From: Planctomycetota bacterium
Lineage (GTDB): Bacteria > Planctomycetota > Planctomycetia > Gemmatales > Gemmataceae
Length of the DNA: 64,000 bases
NCBI GenBank assembly: GCA_021781415.1
Contig: JAJXWW010000079.1
Coordinates: 1 to 64,000 of the forward strand
Direction: 5' to 3'
The notes beneath the pieces are model-generated. The model saw only the letters and a program-made list of their open reading frames with translations. It had not been told where the DNA came from and ran no database searches. Positions within the stretch are counted from its first letter, which is position 1. The number at the start of each line of letters is the position of its first letter. Positions 36,564 through 45,429 of this stretch are shown in pieces. The translations under genes were made by a program, and so were the position numbers.

Positions 36564-36830
36564 TCACGTTCGCTTCCTCGTAGGCGCGGTCGCTTCGTGC
36601 TTGAACGGTTGCAAGATGGGCCGTTGTTCCTCATCCACGCCGGTTAATAACTGAATACGTTGCTCTGCCTGCCGCAACTGTTGATAGCACGATTTGATAA
36701 GACCGACGCCCTGTTCGTAGCGCGCCAGCGCATCTTCCAACCCGAGACGGCCATCTTCCAACTCGCGCACCATGCGTTCGAGTTCTAGCAGCGAATCCTC
36801 GAACGATCGCCCTTTGTCAACTTCGCTCAT
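36564..36830 (-). CDS. xseB: Exodeoxyribonuclease VII small subunit
   Basis: The 88-residue product has the XseB pattern 'SFEDSLLELERMVRELEDGRLGLEDALARYEQGVGLIKSCYQQLRQAEQRIQLL'. Its start overlaps the xseA stop by 14 bases, so the two subunits are coupled. XseB forms a small helical partner needed for the nuclease complex that degrades single-stranded DNA from both ends. Confidence 0.95.
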   Translation of the reverse strand: MSEVDKGRSFEDSLLELERMVRELEDGRLGLEDALARYEQGVGLIKSCYQQLRQAEQRIQLLTGVDEEQRPILQPFKHEATAPTRKRT

Positions 36831-38076
36831 CGCCTGGCTCCTCCCCTCGGATTTCTTCGACGCGGCTGACGATCTCGCCGCGTTGCACCCGCGTCACGAT
36901 GCGTTCACCGGAATGCAGACCCGCGACGTTGTGCAGCAATTGCGTCTCGTCTTCTCTGCGCGTCAAACTGTAGCCGCGCGCCAAGACGTTGAGCGGACTG
37001 AGCGATTCCAGCCGCGCGGCGTGTGCTTTCAGGCGTTCGTGCAGCCTATCGAGGCGGCTCTGCACGGCGCGCTGGAGCCGCTCGTTCCAATCGTCGAGGT
37101 CGCGCTCCTCTTGTCGGATGCGTTCGAGCGGCCGGCGAAAGCAAGGTCGCCGCGCTAGTTCTTGCAGCGACGCTTGGGCCATCTCCAAACGGCTTTTTAG
37201 ATCCTTGCTGAAGCGCGCTTCAAGCTCTGTCAACCATTTGAAGACGGCTTGTCCATCGGGAACAATCTTCTCGGCGGCTTCACTGGGCGTCAACGCCCGC
37301 ACGTCAGCCACCATGTCGGCGATGGTTAAATCGTCCTCGTGGCCGATGCCGGTGACGACGGGAATGCGCGATTGATGGATGGCCTCGGCGACGCGCTCTT
37401 CGTTGAAGGTCCACAAGTCTTCCAGGCTGCCGCCGCCGCGTCCGAGAACAACCACATCAATGGCCGCGCCGCGGGAAGCCAAACGATTCAGGGTACCGAG
37501 CGCTTCGGCGACTTCCGCCGCCGCTCCGTCCCCTTGCACGCGAACCGGCGTGAGCCACACCTCCGCCGCCGGCCACCGTCGCCCTAAAATCTCCAGCATG
37601 TCGCGCACCGCCGAGCCGCTCCGACTCGTCACCAAGGCGATGCGGCGCGGAATGCGCGGCAGCTTGCGCTTCCGTTTCGGATCAAAATACCCTTTGAGGG
37701 ATAGTTTTTCTTTCAATTGTCGAAAAGCCAACTCCAAAGGACCGATTCCCTTGGGCTGAATCTCCTCGACTAGAATCTGATATTCGCCGCGCGGCATGTA
37801 CAGCGTCAGCCGTCCGCGCGCCACCACGCGCAAGCCATCGGCCAAATCGTACTTCATGCGTAGGGCGACGGCTCGATAGAGGACGGCGCGGAGAGGCGCT
37901 TCGTCGTCCTTCAGCGTGAAATACTGATGCCCATAAGCGCTCGGCCGCGACAGGTTCGACACCTCGCCTTCGACCCAAACACTGGCATACGCTTCCTCGA
38001 GAGTACCCTTCAGCGCGCGCGTCAATTCGCCGATGGTGAGGACACGAACGCCCGGAGGTGGAAAAGGAAGCGGCAT
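36817..38076 (-). CDS. xseA: Exodeoxyribonuclease VII large subunit
   Basis: I favour ATG 38076 (419 residues); GTG 38106 would add ten residues but neither has a strong ribosome site. The N-terminal OB-fold (LTIGELTRALKGTLEEAYASVWVEGEVSN) binds single-stranded DNA. The catalytic part has 'RIALVTSRSGSAVRDML', 'VVVLGRGGGSLEDLWTFNEERVAEAI', 'PVVTGIGHEDDLTIADMVADVRALTPSEAAEKI', and a long coiled coil follows. With XseB it forms exonuclease VII. Confidence 0.94.
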   Translation of the reverse strand: MPLPFPPPGVRVLTIGELTRALKGTLEEAYASVWVEGEVSNLSRPSAYGHQYFTLKDDEAPLRAVLYRAVALRMKYDLADGLRVVARGRLTLYMPRGEYQILVEEIQPKGIGPLELAFRQLKEKLSLKGYFDPKRKRKLPRIPRRIALVTSRSGSAVRDMLEILGRRWPAAEVWLTPVRVQGDGAAAEVAEALGTLNRLASRGAAIDVVVLGRGGGSLEDLWTFNEERVAEAIHQSRIPVVTGIGHEDDLTIADMVADVRALTPSEAAEKIVPDGQAVFKWLTELEARFSKDLKSRLEMAQASLQELARRPCFRRPLERIRQEERDLDDWNERLQRAVQSRLDRLHERLKAHAARLESLSPLNVLARGYSLTRREDETQLLHNVAGLHSGERIVTRVQRGEIVSRVEEIRGEEPGDERS

Positions 38077-38221
38077 GGATTCGATCCGTGGGCAAACCGA
38101 GAACACAATTCAGAGAGGGTACAATAGTTCACATTATGAGGCAAGAGCTTCTTGGCCATCCGAAGAAGAGCCATGCGAACAAAACGAGCAATTTTTGCCG
38201 CGATCGTTCGATAAGGAAAGC

Positions 38222-38713
38222 ATGAGGCGATTTCATTTCCGTCTGGAGCGCGTGCTTGCCGTTAAGAAGCAACGCGAGAAACTGGCGGAGATACGGCAAC
38301 AGCAGGCACGGGCACGTTGGGAGGAAGCGCGAGCCGAGTGCGCTCGGATCGAGGAAGAGTTGCTTCACAATGCCGTCGAGTCTGCGGCGCGTTTGCGACA
38401 AGCGGCTGCCTTGGGGACGTGGCAGGCCCACTACGAACGCGCGGCACAGCTGGAGGAATGGCTGCGGGCGGCCCGGCGGATCGCCGATGAGGCCGAGGCG
38501 CGATTGCGGGAAGCGAATCGCCTGCGTATACAGGCGTCGCTGGAGGTCGAGGCGCTGTTGAGCTTGCGGGCGCGCGAATGGGAAACCTATTGCCGCGACG
38601 CAGGACGGCGGCGGCAAAACGATCTGGATGAACTGGGGATGCAGCGCTGGTTGGCGCAACGCGCGGCGAGTCCATTCGCCGTCCGCGAAGGAAACGAGGA
38701 AGACGAATTATGA
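38222..38713 (+). CDS. fliJ: FliJ-like flagellar export protein
   Basis: The 163-residue protein starts 'MRRFHFRLERVLAVKKQREK', the typical FliJ opening, and is a single long charged coiled coil, as in FliJ. FliJ is the stalk component of the flagellar type III export ATPase. Its gene normally follows fliI, which is not present; xseA-xseB lie divergently upstream instead. The stop overlaps the next start by four bases. Sequence conservation in FliJ is low, so position beside flagellar genes is part of the evidence. Confidence 0.8.
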   Translation: MRRFHFRLERVLAVKKQREKLAEIRQQQARARWEEARAECARIEEELLHNAVESAARLRQAAALGTWQAHYERAAQLEEWLRAARRIADEAEARLREANRLRIQASLEVEALLSLRAREWETYCRDAGRRRQNDLDELGMQRWLAQRAASPFAVREGNEEDEL

Positions 38714-39501
38714 AAAAACTGCTGATCGTCGGCGTCACGAGCCTGCTGTTGTTCGGCATCTCGGCAGGCGCTTCCTATTTCTGGCAGATGAAACAAAAGA
38801 GCGGCCACGCAACCGAGACCGAACACACCGACGCGGCGCACAAGGAAACGGGAAAAGTGAAAGCGAAAACGGACAAGGAAGAAAAAGACTCTTCTTCTCA
38901 CCATTCTTCCTCCGCTCCCAGCACGAGGGCCGCCGCGCGCCCTGCCTACAATCCCAACACCGAAGAAATCGCGCGTATGACCAACGAGTTGCGCGCGCGC
39001 TTGGCGGCCGTGCGCGAGCGCGAAGATCAACTGACCGCCCGAAAGAAACAGATCGAATTGATTCACGAAGACATTCGCGGCGAACGGTCGAGCCTCGATG
39101 AACTGCGGACGCAGATTCAGAGCGAGATGGATTCGCTCAACGAAGCCATTCAGGGCGTCGAAAAGCAGCGCGGCTCGCTGGAGGAGGAACGGCAGAAACT
39201 CGGCAAGAACACGAAGGAGATGGAGAGCCGGGTGATGAAGTTGGAAAAGGAAGAACACGAGAATCTAAAGAAGATGAGCGGAATGTACAATTCGATGACG
39301 CCGGAGAGCGCCGCCAAGATTCTGCAAAATCTGGCCGACACTGGAAAGATGGATACCGCCGTCAAGATACTCGGCACGATGCAGGAGCGACAGGCGGCGA
39401 AAGTGCTAACGGAGTTGACCGATCAAACCCTGGCCGCGCAACTCGTCGAGAAACTTCGCGGCCTGCGCCGCACACCGGCAAGCCCCGATAGCGCTCAGTA
39501 A
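38710..39501 (+). CDS. MotE-like flagellar protein (MgtE N-domain type)
   Basis: The 263-residue product has an N-terminal membrane segment (LLIVGVTSLLLFGISAGASYFW), a charged linker, a coiled coil (about 85-180) and a C-terminal helical domain 'MSGMYNSMTPESAAKILQNLADTGKMDTAVKILGTMQERQAAKVLTELTD', the MgtE-N/MotE repeat pattern. MotE-type proteins chaperone the stator MotC or MotB and are encoded beside fliJ in many bacteria. ATGA overlap with fliJ shows translational coupling. Confidence 0.82.
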   Translation: MKKLLIVGVTSLLLFGISAGASYFWQMKQKSGHATETEHTDAAHKETGKVKAKTDKEEKDSSSHHSSSAPSTRAAARPAYNPNTEEIARMTNELRARLAAVREREDQLTARKKQIELIHEDIRGERSSLDELRTQIQSEMDSLNEAIQGVEKQRGSLEEERQKLGKNTKEMESRVMKLEKEEHENLKKMSGMYNSMTPESAAKILQNLADTGKMDTAVKILGTMQERQAAKVLTELTDQTLAAQLVEKLRGLRRTPASPDSAQ

Positions 39502-39529
39502 GCCGTATGTCAAAGCCGCTGTCCCACGC

Positions 39530-39558
39530 ACGGGGGAGAGCCGAATCGGAGCCTCCCC
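39530..39558. terminator. Hairpin after the motE-like gene
   Basis: GGGGGAG and CTCCCCC pair around GCCGA/TCGG-type inner bases (39530-39558), between the motE-like stop at 39501 and fliO. It may partly separate fliJ-motE from the export genes. No T run follows. Confidence 0.4.
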
Positions 39559-39713
39559 CACCTCGAACCAAGGAGTTTGTTGGCAAAAGAATCGATACAA
39601 TCGGAATAATCCTCAAGGCTTGCCCAGATTCGGGACGATAGTCTGCACACACGCGGTTTGTGGATGAGGCTCGGATCGGAGCGCTCGTCCGCGCCGATTC
39701 GGAGTATGCAGAC

Positions 39714-40238
39714 ATGGCCCCATCCCAGCAGAACGCGGCGCGCAAGCCGTCGTTGTTGAATTGGCTGATCGCCGGTGTTCTCGGCGTCGTTGCCGCCGCC
39801 GCCGGTTTGCTGCTGCCGCGCAGCTTACAACCGCTCGCGGAATCGTCTTCCGTCTCCGCTCCGCTTCTTTCTGCGACGGAAGAGCAATCGTCTCTCGATT
39901 ACGAGCCGCCCCCTCTCCCCGATCTCCCTTCTCCCAATGCGATGTTTCTCCGCCTCGGATTAGGCACAATTTTTGTACTTATACTCTGCGTTGTCACACT
40001 CTGGATCGGCAAGCGTTGGATTCGACCGTTTGCCGCCGCGCCGAACGCGAACGCGCAACTGCGCCTGCTCGAGACACTGCCGCTGAGCGGTCGCTGCGCG
40101 GTCTATCTGCTGCAGGCCGGCGAGACGAAGGTTTTGGCCGGAGTCGATGCGGCAGGGATCAAAGCGCTGTTGCCTTTGCCGCAAGAGTTTGCGGGAACCC
40201 TGGCCGAATTGAGCGTTGCGACAAACGAAGCGGCCTAA
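39714..40238 (+). CDS. fliO: FliO-like flagellar biosynthesis protein
   Basis: From ATG 39714 (GGAG at 39701-39704) the product has 174 residues. There is a first hydrophobic segment (LLNWLIAGVLGVVAAAAGLLLP), a Pro/Ser-rich loop, a second membrane segment (LGLGTIFVLILCVVTLWIG) and a small cytoplasmic domain 'NAQLRLLETLPLSGRCAVYLLQAGETKVLAGVDAAGIKALLPLP', which has the FliO pattern 'V-x-x-x-x-L-G-x-R-x-x-V-x-V-L-x-V-G-x-x-x-x-L-V-G'. FliO helps assemble the FliP ring; its place before fliP fits. Confidence 0.82.
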   Translation: MAPSQQNAARKPSLLNWLIAGVLGVVAAAAGLLLPRSLQPLAESSSVSAPLLSATEEQSSLDYEPPPLPDLPSPNAMFLRLGLGTIFVLILCVVTLWIGKRWIRPFAAAPNANAQLRLLETLPLSGRCAVYLLQAGETKVLAGVDAAGIKALLPLPQEFAGTLAELSVATNEAA

Positions 40239-40301
40239 CGGCCCGGAGCATCGCCCCTCTCCAGCGAACGAGGCGGAGCGGGGAATGCGGGAGGTGGCGT
40301 C

Positions 40302-40982
40302 ATGGCGGATCCCCTGTCGATGGTGCAGCGTTTGGGCGAATCGGGCAGCGTGCAAAACCTGTCCGCGCCGCTGCAAACGGCTCTGTTTCTCGGCGGCATG
40401 GTGTTGTTGCCGGCGCTGCTGGTGTGCCTGACACCGTTCACGCGCATCATCATCGTGCTATCGTTTGTGCGCCGTGCCGTCACATCGCAGGACATCCCAC
40501 CCAATCCGGTGCTTCTGGGACTGTCGCTCTTTCTGTCGCTGTTCGTCATGGGACCGACTCTCGACGAAGTAAATGCCAAAGCGGTGACGCCGTATCTCGA
40601 TCAAAAGATCGGCGGCGTCGAGGCGGCGCGGGTCGGAGGGGAGGCGCTGCATCGATTTATGCTGCGATCGACGCGGCGTCAGGATCTCGCTCTTTTCGTC
40701 CACCTGGCCGGGTTGAAATCGCTCCAACAGGCGAGCGATACGCCGTGGCACATTCTCGTGCCGGCGTATGTCATCAGCGAGTTAAAGACGGCGTTTATCA
40801 TGGGTTTCTGCATTTACATACCGTTTCTGCTGGTCGATCTGGTGGTGGCCAGCATTCTGACGGCGATGGGCATGATGATGATGCCGCCCGTCATGGTTTC
40901 CGCGCCGTTCAAGATTCTGTTGTTCGTGCTGGCCGACGGTTGGCATTTGGTGGCCCGCTCGCTGAGCGTGAGTTTTGGATAG
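40302..40982 (+). CDS. fliP: Flagellar export gate protein FliP
   Basis: The 226-residue protein is clearly FliP: 'LLPALLVCLTPFTRIIIVLSFVRRAVTSQDIPPNPVLLGLSLFLSLFVMGPTLDEVN' and 'LVPAYVISELKTAFIMGFCIYIPFLLVDLVVASILTAMGMMMMPPVMVSAPFKILLFVLADGW'. Compared with many FliP proteins it lacks a long cleaved N-terminal region, since FliO-like sequence is in a separate gene. Five FliP copies form the core of the export channel with FliQ and FliR. Confidence 0.96.
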   Translation: MADPLSMVQRLGESGSVQNLSAPLQTALFLGGMVLLPALLVCLTPFTRIIIVLSFVRRAVTSQDIPPNPVLLGLSLFLSLFVMGPTLDEVNAKAVTPYLDQKIGGVEAARVGGEALHRFMLRSTRRQDLALFVHLAGLKSLQQASDTPWHILVPAYVISELKTAFIMGFCIYIPFLLVDLVVASILTAMGMMMMPPVMVSAPFKILLFVLADGWHLVARSLSVSFG

Positions 40983-40990
40983 CGATCGTT

Positions 40991-41024
40991 CTCCCCTCTT
41001 CCCCGAGTCCAGGGAAGAGGGGAG
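40991..41024. repeat. Perfect 13-bp hairpin between fliP and fliQ
   Basis: CTCCCCTCTTCCC (40991-41003) pairs exactly with GGGAAGAGGGGAG (41012-41024) around an eight-base loop. It fills most of the 64-base gap. The right arm ends about 22 bases before the fliQ ATG and is followed by AGAGAGC, the likely ribosome site. Confidence 0.75.
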
Positions 41025-41046
41025 TAACGGAAAGAGAGCAACCGAC

Positions 41047-41316
41047 ATGGAGATGGAACAAGTCATCGAAATTGGCCGCGATTTGCTGTACACGGCCATG
41101 TTGCTGGCCTTGCCGACGTTGGCCGCGAGTTTGATCGTCGGCCTGCTCGTCAGCATCCTGCAAGCCGTCACTAGCATTCAAGAACAGACGCTGTCGTTCT
41201 TGCCGCGCCTGTTGGCGGTCGGCTTGGTGTTGGTCGTGGCCATGCCGTGGACGATGCAGTTGGCCGTCCATTTCACGATGCGCATGATGGAACGCGCCGC
41301 GGGGGTGGGACGATGA
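41047..41316 (+). CDS. fliQ: Flagellar export gate protein FliQ
   Basis: The 89-residue protein has the two membrane hairpins of FliQ: 'VIEIGRDLLYTAMLLALPTLAASLIVGLLVSILQAVTSIQEQTLSFLPRLLAVGLVLVVAMPWTM', including the conserved 'Q-A-x-T-x-I-x-E-x-T-L-x-F-x-P-K/R' core. The stop overlaps the fliR start (ATGA). Confidence 0.96.
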   Translation: MEMEQVIEIGRDLLYTAMLLALPTLAASLIVGLLVSILQAVTSIQEQTLSFLPRLLAVGLVLVVAMPWTMQLAVHFTMRMMERAAGVGR

Positions 41317-42080
41317 TCGAGTCGGCGGTGCTGTCGTTCGCCTTGATCTTGGCCCGCACCGGCGCTTTCGTCGGCGTGTTGCCCATGCTCGGAACCCATG
41401 CGACGCCGCGCACGGTGAAGGTCGGTTTGGCCGTCGCCTTGACCGTGTTGTACTTTCAAATGCTCGGCGGCTCGGCGACTCCGGAATGTCTCACGACTAA
41501 CGGCCCGGTATCTTGGCTGGCCTTGATCTTGGTAATGATGAAGGAAGCACTGCTCGGAGCATTCTTGGGATACGCGATGGGGTTGATTCTCTTGCCGATA
41601 CGCATCGCCGGAGAATACCTCGGCGCGGAAATGGGATTGGCGATGGGCGCGCAAGCCGACCCGACCGCGCCGAACCCCTCGGTGGTGGTGACGCAACTGT
41701 TCGAGATGTTGGCCGGCGTGCTTTTCTTCAGTCTCGATGGACACCACGTCTTTTTTGCGGCGCTGCACGGCACGTTCCTGCGCATCCCTCTGGGCGGCTG
41801 GTCGGGACTGTCCGCGATTGGCCCCATGACGGCGGGGGTATCGGCGGCGCAGGAATGGGGGTTGATGTTGGCCGCGCCCATCGGCGCGATGCTGTTTCTG
41901 TCTTCGGTCGTCCTCGCCCTGATGACTCGCGCCGCACCGCAGATGAACGTCTTCGCCTTCGGTTACGCCGTGCGCATCGCCTTCGGTCTGATAGGTCTGT
42001 TCGCGTTGATGCCGGGATTCGTCGCAGCCATCGTGCGCTCGCTCGCGCACATGGGCGAATTGCTCGAACGATTGGTGTGA
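41313..42080 (+). CDS. fliR: Flagellar export gate protein FliR
   Basis: Start ATG 41313 overlaps the fliQ stop, giving 255 residues with six to eight membrane segments. Recognisable FliR parts are 'LARTGAFVGVLPMLGTHATPRTVKVGLAVALTV', 'KEALLGAFLGYAMGLILLPIRIAGEYLGAEMGLAMG', 'PNPSVVVTQLFEMLAGVLFFSLDGHHVFFAALHGTFLRIPLG' and 'APQMNVFAFGYAVRI'. It completes the FliPQR channel with fliP and fliQ. Confidence 0.95.
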   Translation: MIESAVLSFALILARTGAFVGVLPMLGTHATPRTVKVGLAVALTVLYFQMLGGSATPECLTTNGPVSWLALILVMMKEALLGAFLGYAMGLILLPIRIAGEYLGAEMGLAMGAQADPTAPNPSVVVTQLFEMLAGVLFFSLDGHHVFFAALHGTFLRIPLGGWSGLSAIGPMTAGVSAAQEWGLMLAAPIGAMLFLSSVVLALMTRAAPQMNVFAFGYAVRIAFGLIGLFALMPGFVAAIVRSLAHMGELLERLV

Positions 42081-42083
42081 GAC

Positions 42084-43145
42084 ATGGCGGAAGAACAAGG
42101 GCAAGGAACAGAGGCCGCCACTCCGCGCCGGCGCGAAGAAGCGCGCGAACAGGGTCGCGTCGTCTTCAGTGCCGAACTGACGGCCGGGTTGTTGCTGCTG
42201 GCGGCGATCGGTGTCTTGTGGTTTGCATCGAAGGGGATCGGCGCGAGCTTTTCCGAGGCGCTGCGCCACGCGATTCGAGGCTGGCGAATGCACGAGTTGA
42301 GCATGGATCAGTCGCGCGAATTGCTGATGGGGTTTCTGTCGCTGGGCCTGCGGATCGTCGGGCTTCCGTTGGCGCTGTTGTTCGTGGCGTCGTTGGGGGT
42401 GATGGTCGGCCAAGTTGGCTTTCGCATCGTGCCGTCGCTGGCCACGCCCAATTGGGAGCGGCTCGATCCGGTAAACGGTTGGAGTCGCATCCTCTCGTGG
42501 GCGGGGATACTGCGAGGGGCGACCTCGCTCGCCAAGGTGGTGGCTATCGGCGTGTTCGCGTGGATGATGCTGAAAGGGCGCATGGGGCGATTGGCAATGT
42601 TGGATCGGCAACATTTGGCCGGAGCGGCGGGGCAAACGTGGGATCTTGTGTTGCGATTGGGGCTGATGGTTGCCGCCGCGTTTATCGTCGTCGGCGTCGT
42701 CGATTACCTGGCCCAACGCTTCCGCTTCGAGATGGCGCTGCGCATGACGCGCGAAGAAATCAAGGACGAGATGAAGCGCGAGGAAGGCGATCCGGCAGTC
42801 AAAGGGCGCATCCGCAAGCTGGCCCGAGAGCTGAGCCAGCGGCGCATGATGCGCGATGTGCCCAGTGCCACGGTCGTCGTAACCAACCCAACGCACCTGG
42901 CCATCGCCCTGCGCTACGATAAGGGATCGCTGGGCGCGCCCAAGGTGGTGGCCAAGGGAGCGGGTCACGTCGCGCGGAGGATCGTCGAAACGGCGCGGCG
43001 GCACGGCGTACCCGTGGTGGAACGCAAGCCCGTGGCACGAGCATTGTTCAAAGCCTCGACGATAGGCAAGGAAATCCCGGCGGCGCTCTATCACGCCGTC
43101 GCCGAGGTGCTGGCATACGTCTATCGTCTGCGAGGGATAGCGTAA
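42084..43145 (+). CDS. flhB: Flagellar export switch protein FlhB
   Basis: The 353-residue protein begins 'EQGQGTEAATPRRREEAREQGRV', has four membrane segments and the 'LDPVNGWSRILSW' loop. The C-terminal cytoplasmic domain contains the self-cleavage motif N-P-T-H in 'VVVTNPTHLAIALRYD', followed by 'APKVVAKGAGHVARRIVETARRHGVPVVERKPVARALF'. Cleavage between Asn and Pro switches export substrates. It starts four bases after the fliR stop. Confidence 0.96.
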   Translation: MAEEQGQGTEAATPRRREEAREQGRVVFSAELTAGLLLLAAIGVLWFASKGIGASFSEALRHAIRGWRMHELSMDQSRELLMGFLSLGLRIVGLPLALLFVASLGVMVGQVGFRIVPSLATPNWERLDPVNGWSRILSWAGILRGATSLAKVVAIGVFAWMMLKGRMGRLAMLDRQHLAGAAGQTWDLVLRLGLMVAAAFIVVGVVDYLAQRFRFEMALRMTREEIKDEMKREEGDPAVKGRIRKLARELSQRRMMRDVPSATVVVTNPTHLAIALRYDKGSLGAPKVVAKGAGHVARRIVETARRHGVPVVERKPVARALFKASTIGKEIPAALYHAVAEVLAYVYRLRGIA

Positions 43146-43165
43146 TCCCCGTTAAGTAATCACCC

Positions 43166-43229
43166 ACAAGCCCGGAGCGCCAGCGACGGGCGCATTCGCT
43201 AGCACCCGTCGCTGGCGCTCCGGGCTTGT
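43166..43229. repeat. Perfect 25-bp hairpin, REP-like family B
   Basis: 43166-43190 (ACAAGCCCGGAGCGCCAGCG begins the arm) and 43205-43229 are exact complements with a 14-base loop. It fills the gap between flhB and flhA. Its AGCGCCAGCGACGGG core resembles the tip of the hairpin at 31513-31571, so this is probably a dispersed element. Confidence 0.82.
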
Positions 43230-43261
43230 GTCGGTGAGATCGTTGTCACACGAGTGCGTTT

Positions 43262-45373
43262 ATGTCGAATGCAACGGCGCTCTCCGCCGATTCCAATTTG
43301 TCGTTCGGGCCGCGCAGCGAATTGGTGCTGTCCGTGGCGCTGCTGGGCGTGCTGGTCGTCCTGCTCGTCCCGCTGCCGCCGCCCTTACTCGATCTGTTAT
43401 TGGCGCTGAATCTCGGACTCACCATCTTGCTCCTGCTCGTCACGCTGGCGGCCACCAAACCGCTCGATTTCTCGGTGTTTCCGTCGCTGTTGCTGCTGAT
43501 GACGCTGTTTCGCTTGGCCCTCAACGTGGCCACCACGCGGCTGATTTTGCTCAAGGGCGGCGCGGGACACATCGTCGAAGCGTTCGGCGGATTCGTGGTC
43601 GGAGGAAGTCTCGTTGTCGGCCTGGTGATCTTTCTGATCCTCATCGTCATTCAATTCGTGGTCATCACGAAAGGTGCGGGGCGCGTCTCGGAAGTGGCGG
43701 CGCGATTCACGTTGGATGGGTTGCCGGGCAAACAGGTGGCCATCGACGCCGAATTGAACTCTGGCTCCATCGACGAAGCGGAGGCTCGCCGCAGGCGTCA
43801 AGCGCTGTTGCGCGAAGCCGAGTTTTATGGCGCGATGGACGGTGCGAGCAAGTTTGTGCGCGGCGACGCCATCGCCGGTCTCATCATCACCGCCGTCAAT
43901 CTCGTCGGCGGCTTCGTCCTCGGCTTAACGCGCAACATGACTCTGACGCAATCTTTTCGGACTTATTCGATCCTCACGGTGGGCGATGGCTTGATTTCGC
44001 AAATACCGGCTCTGATTATTGCCACGGCTTCCGGCATGCTCGTCACGAAGGCGACGACGCAAACCAGTTTGAGCGTGGAAATCGGCTCGCAAATGGCCAT
44101 GAATCCGCGCTCGCTGTTCGTCGGCGCGCTGATTCTGTTGGGGTTGTCGCTGGCACCGGGGTTGCCGATGTTGCCGTTCGCCGCTCTGGCGGGATTTCTG
44201 ATCTTCGGAGCGAGGCGGCTATCCAAGCCGGCCGATGCTCGAAGCGCGAGCGCGCCGGCGCAGGGAGCGGGGCGGACGCCTTCGGACGCGCCGGCTAAAT
44301 CGACGCCGGAAACGAATCTCAACGACTTTTTGCAAACGGATCGCGCCACCGTCGAGATCGGCGCTCGGCTCATCCCCTTGGTCGATCCGCGCCGCGGCAA
44401 CGGCCTGCTCGATCGCATCAGCGGACTACGGCGCGATCTGGCGCGCAAGAATGGCATCTGGGTTCCGCCCATCCGACTGCGCGACAACATTCAACTCGAT
44501 GCCGACGCCTATCGCATTCTCATCGGCGGACGCGAGGTCACGCGCGGCAGCTTGCGCACGGATCGCCTCTTGGCCATCGAACCGGCCAATCCGCCCATCA
44601 AGGTCGAGGGAGAAGCGACGAAAGATCCGGCATTCGGCTTGACGGCGCGCTGGATTCACGAGAACGACCGCCAACGCGCCGAGCTGGGCGGCTACACCGT
44701 CGTCGATGCCCCCAGCGTACTGATCACGCATCTGGGCGAGATTGTTCGCAAACATGCCAGCGAGTTGTTTAGCCGCGAAGATCTCAAATCGTTGCTCGAC
44801 AAGACGCGCGAGACCAACGCCTCGGTGGTCGATGAACTGTTGCCCAACGTGTTGTCGATGGGAACGCTCCACCGCATTTTGTGCCTGCTGCTCGAAGAAC
44901 ACGTTCCCATCTCGAACCTGCCGCGCATCCTCGAAAGCCTCGCCCATCATGCTCCGGCCACAAAAGATCCAGTCGAATTGACCGAGCGCGTTCGCGCCGA
45001 TTTGGGACGCGTCATCTGCGATCGATTCCGCGATGCTCAGGGCCGGCTGCACGCGGTGGTTCTCGATCCTCGCGTGGAGATGGAATTGCGGAGGAATCCA
45101 CACGACAAGACATTGGCCATCGATCCAGGACGGCTGGAGAAATTGATCCTGTTTTTGCTCAACGAATGGCGCAAGGCGACGGCGCGCGGGCAAGAAGTCG
45201 CACTCTTGACCGACGCGAGCTTGCGTCGCCCGCTGCGTCACGCCATCTTGCGCGGTCTGCCGGACCTCGCTGTGATCGCCTATGCGGAAGTGCCTAACGA
45301 TTTGTTACTGGAGCCGGTCGCCATGCTTCGCCTCGAGGATCTGGCGAATGGGCGAGCCGAGCGGGCGGCGTAA
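43262..45373 (+). CDS. flhA: Flagellar export protein FlhA
   Basis: The 703-residue length is that of FlhA. The N-terminal half has eight membrane segments and the conserved FHIPEP-type loop region ('DFSVFPSLLLLMTLFRLALNVATTRLIL', 'FVVITKGAGRVSEVAARFTLDGLPGKQVAIDAELNSGSIDEAEARRRR', 'YGAMDGASKFVRGDAIAGLIIT', 'LTVGDGLISQIPALIIATASGMLVTK'). The C-terminal half is the cytoplasmic ring domain. It forms the nonameric export gate. Confidence 0.97.
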   Translation: MSNATALSADSNLSFGPRSELVLSVALLGVLVVLLVPLPPPLLDLLLALNLGLTILLLLVTLAATKPLDFSVFPSLLLLMTLFRLALNVATTRLILLKGGAGHIVEAFGGFVVGGSLVVGLVIFLILIVIQFVVITKGAGRVSEVAARFTLDGLPGKQVAIDAELNSGSIDEAEARRRRQALLREAEFYGAMDGASKFVRGDAIAGLIITAVNLVGGFVLGLTRNMTLTQSFRTYSILTVGDGLISQIPALIIATASGMLVTKATTQTSLSVEIGSQMAMNPRSLFVGALILLGLSLAPGLPMLPFAALAGFLIFGARRLSKPADARSASAPAQGAGRTPSDAPAKSTPETNLNDFLQTDRATVEIGARLIPLVDPRRGNGLLDRISGLRRDLARKNGIWVPPIRLRDNIQLDADAYRILIGGREVTRGSLRTDRLLAIEPANPPIKVEGEATKDPAFGLTARWIHENDRQRAELGGYTVVDAPSVLITHLGEIVRKHASELFSREDLKSLLDKTRETNASVVDELLPNVLSMGTLHRILCLLLEEHVPISNLPRILESLAHHAPATKDPVELTERVRADLGRVICDRFRDAQGRLHAVVLDPRVEMELRRNPHDKTLAIDPGRLEKLILFLLNEWRKATARGQEVALLTDASLRRPLRHAILRGLPDLAVIAYAEVPNDLLLEPVAMLRLEDLANGRAERAA

Positions 45374-45429
45374 GGCCTCCCGATGGGGAAGCACGATTTT
45401 GGTGGCCTCTGGCCCCGCTCATCGGAGGG

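Noticed and set aside
41178-43094. 638-codon open frame opposite fliQ, fliR and flhB
   Set aside because: It is antisense to three well-supported genes and its composition (Arg/His/Gln-rich) is that of a shadow frame.
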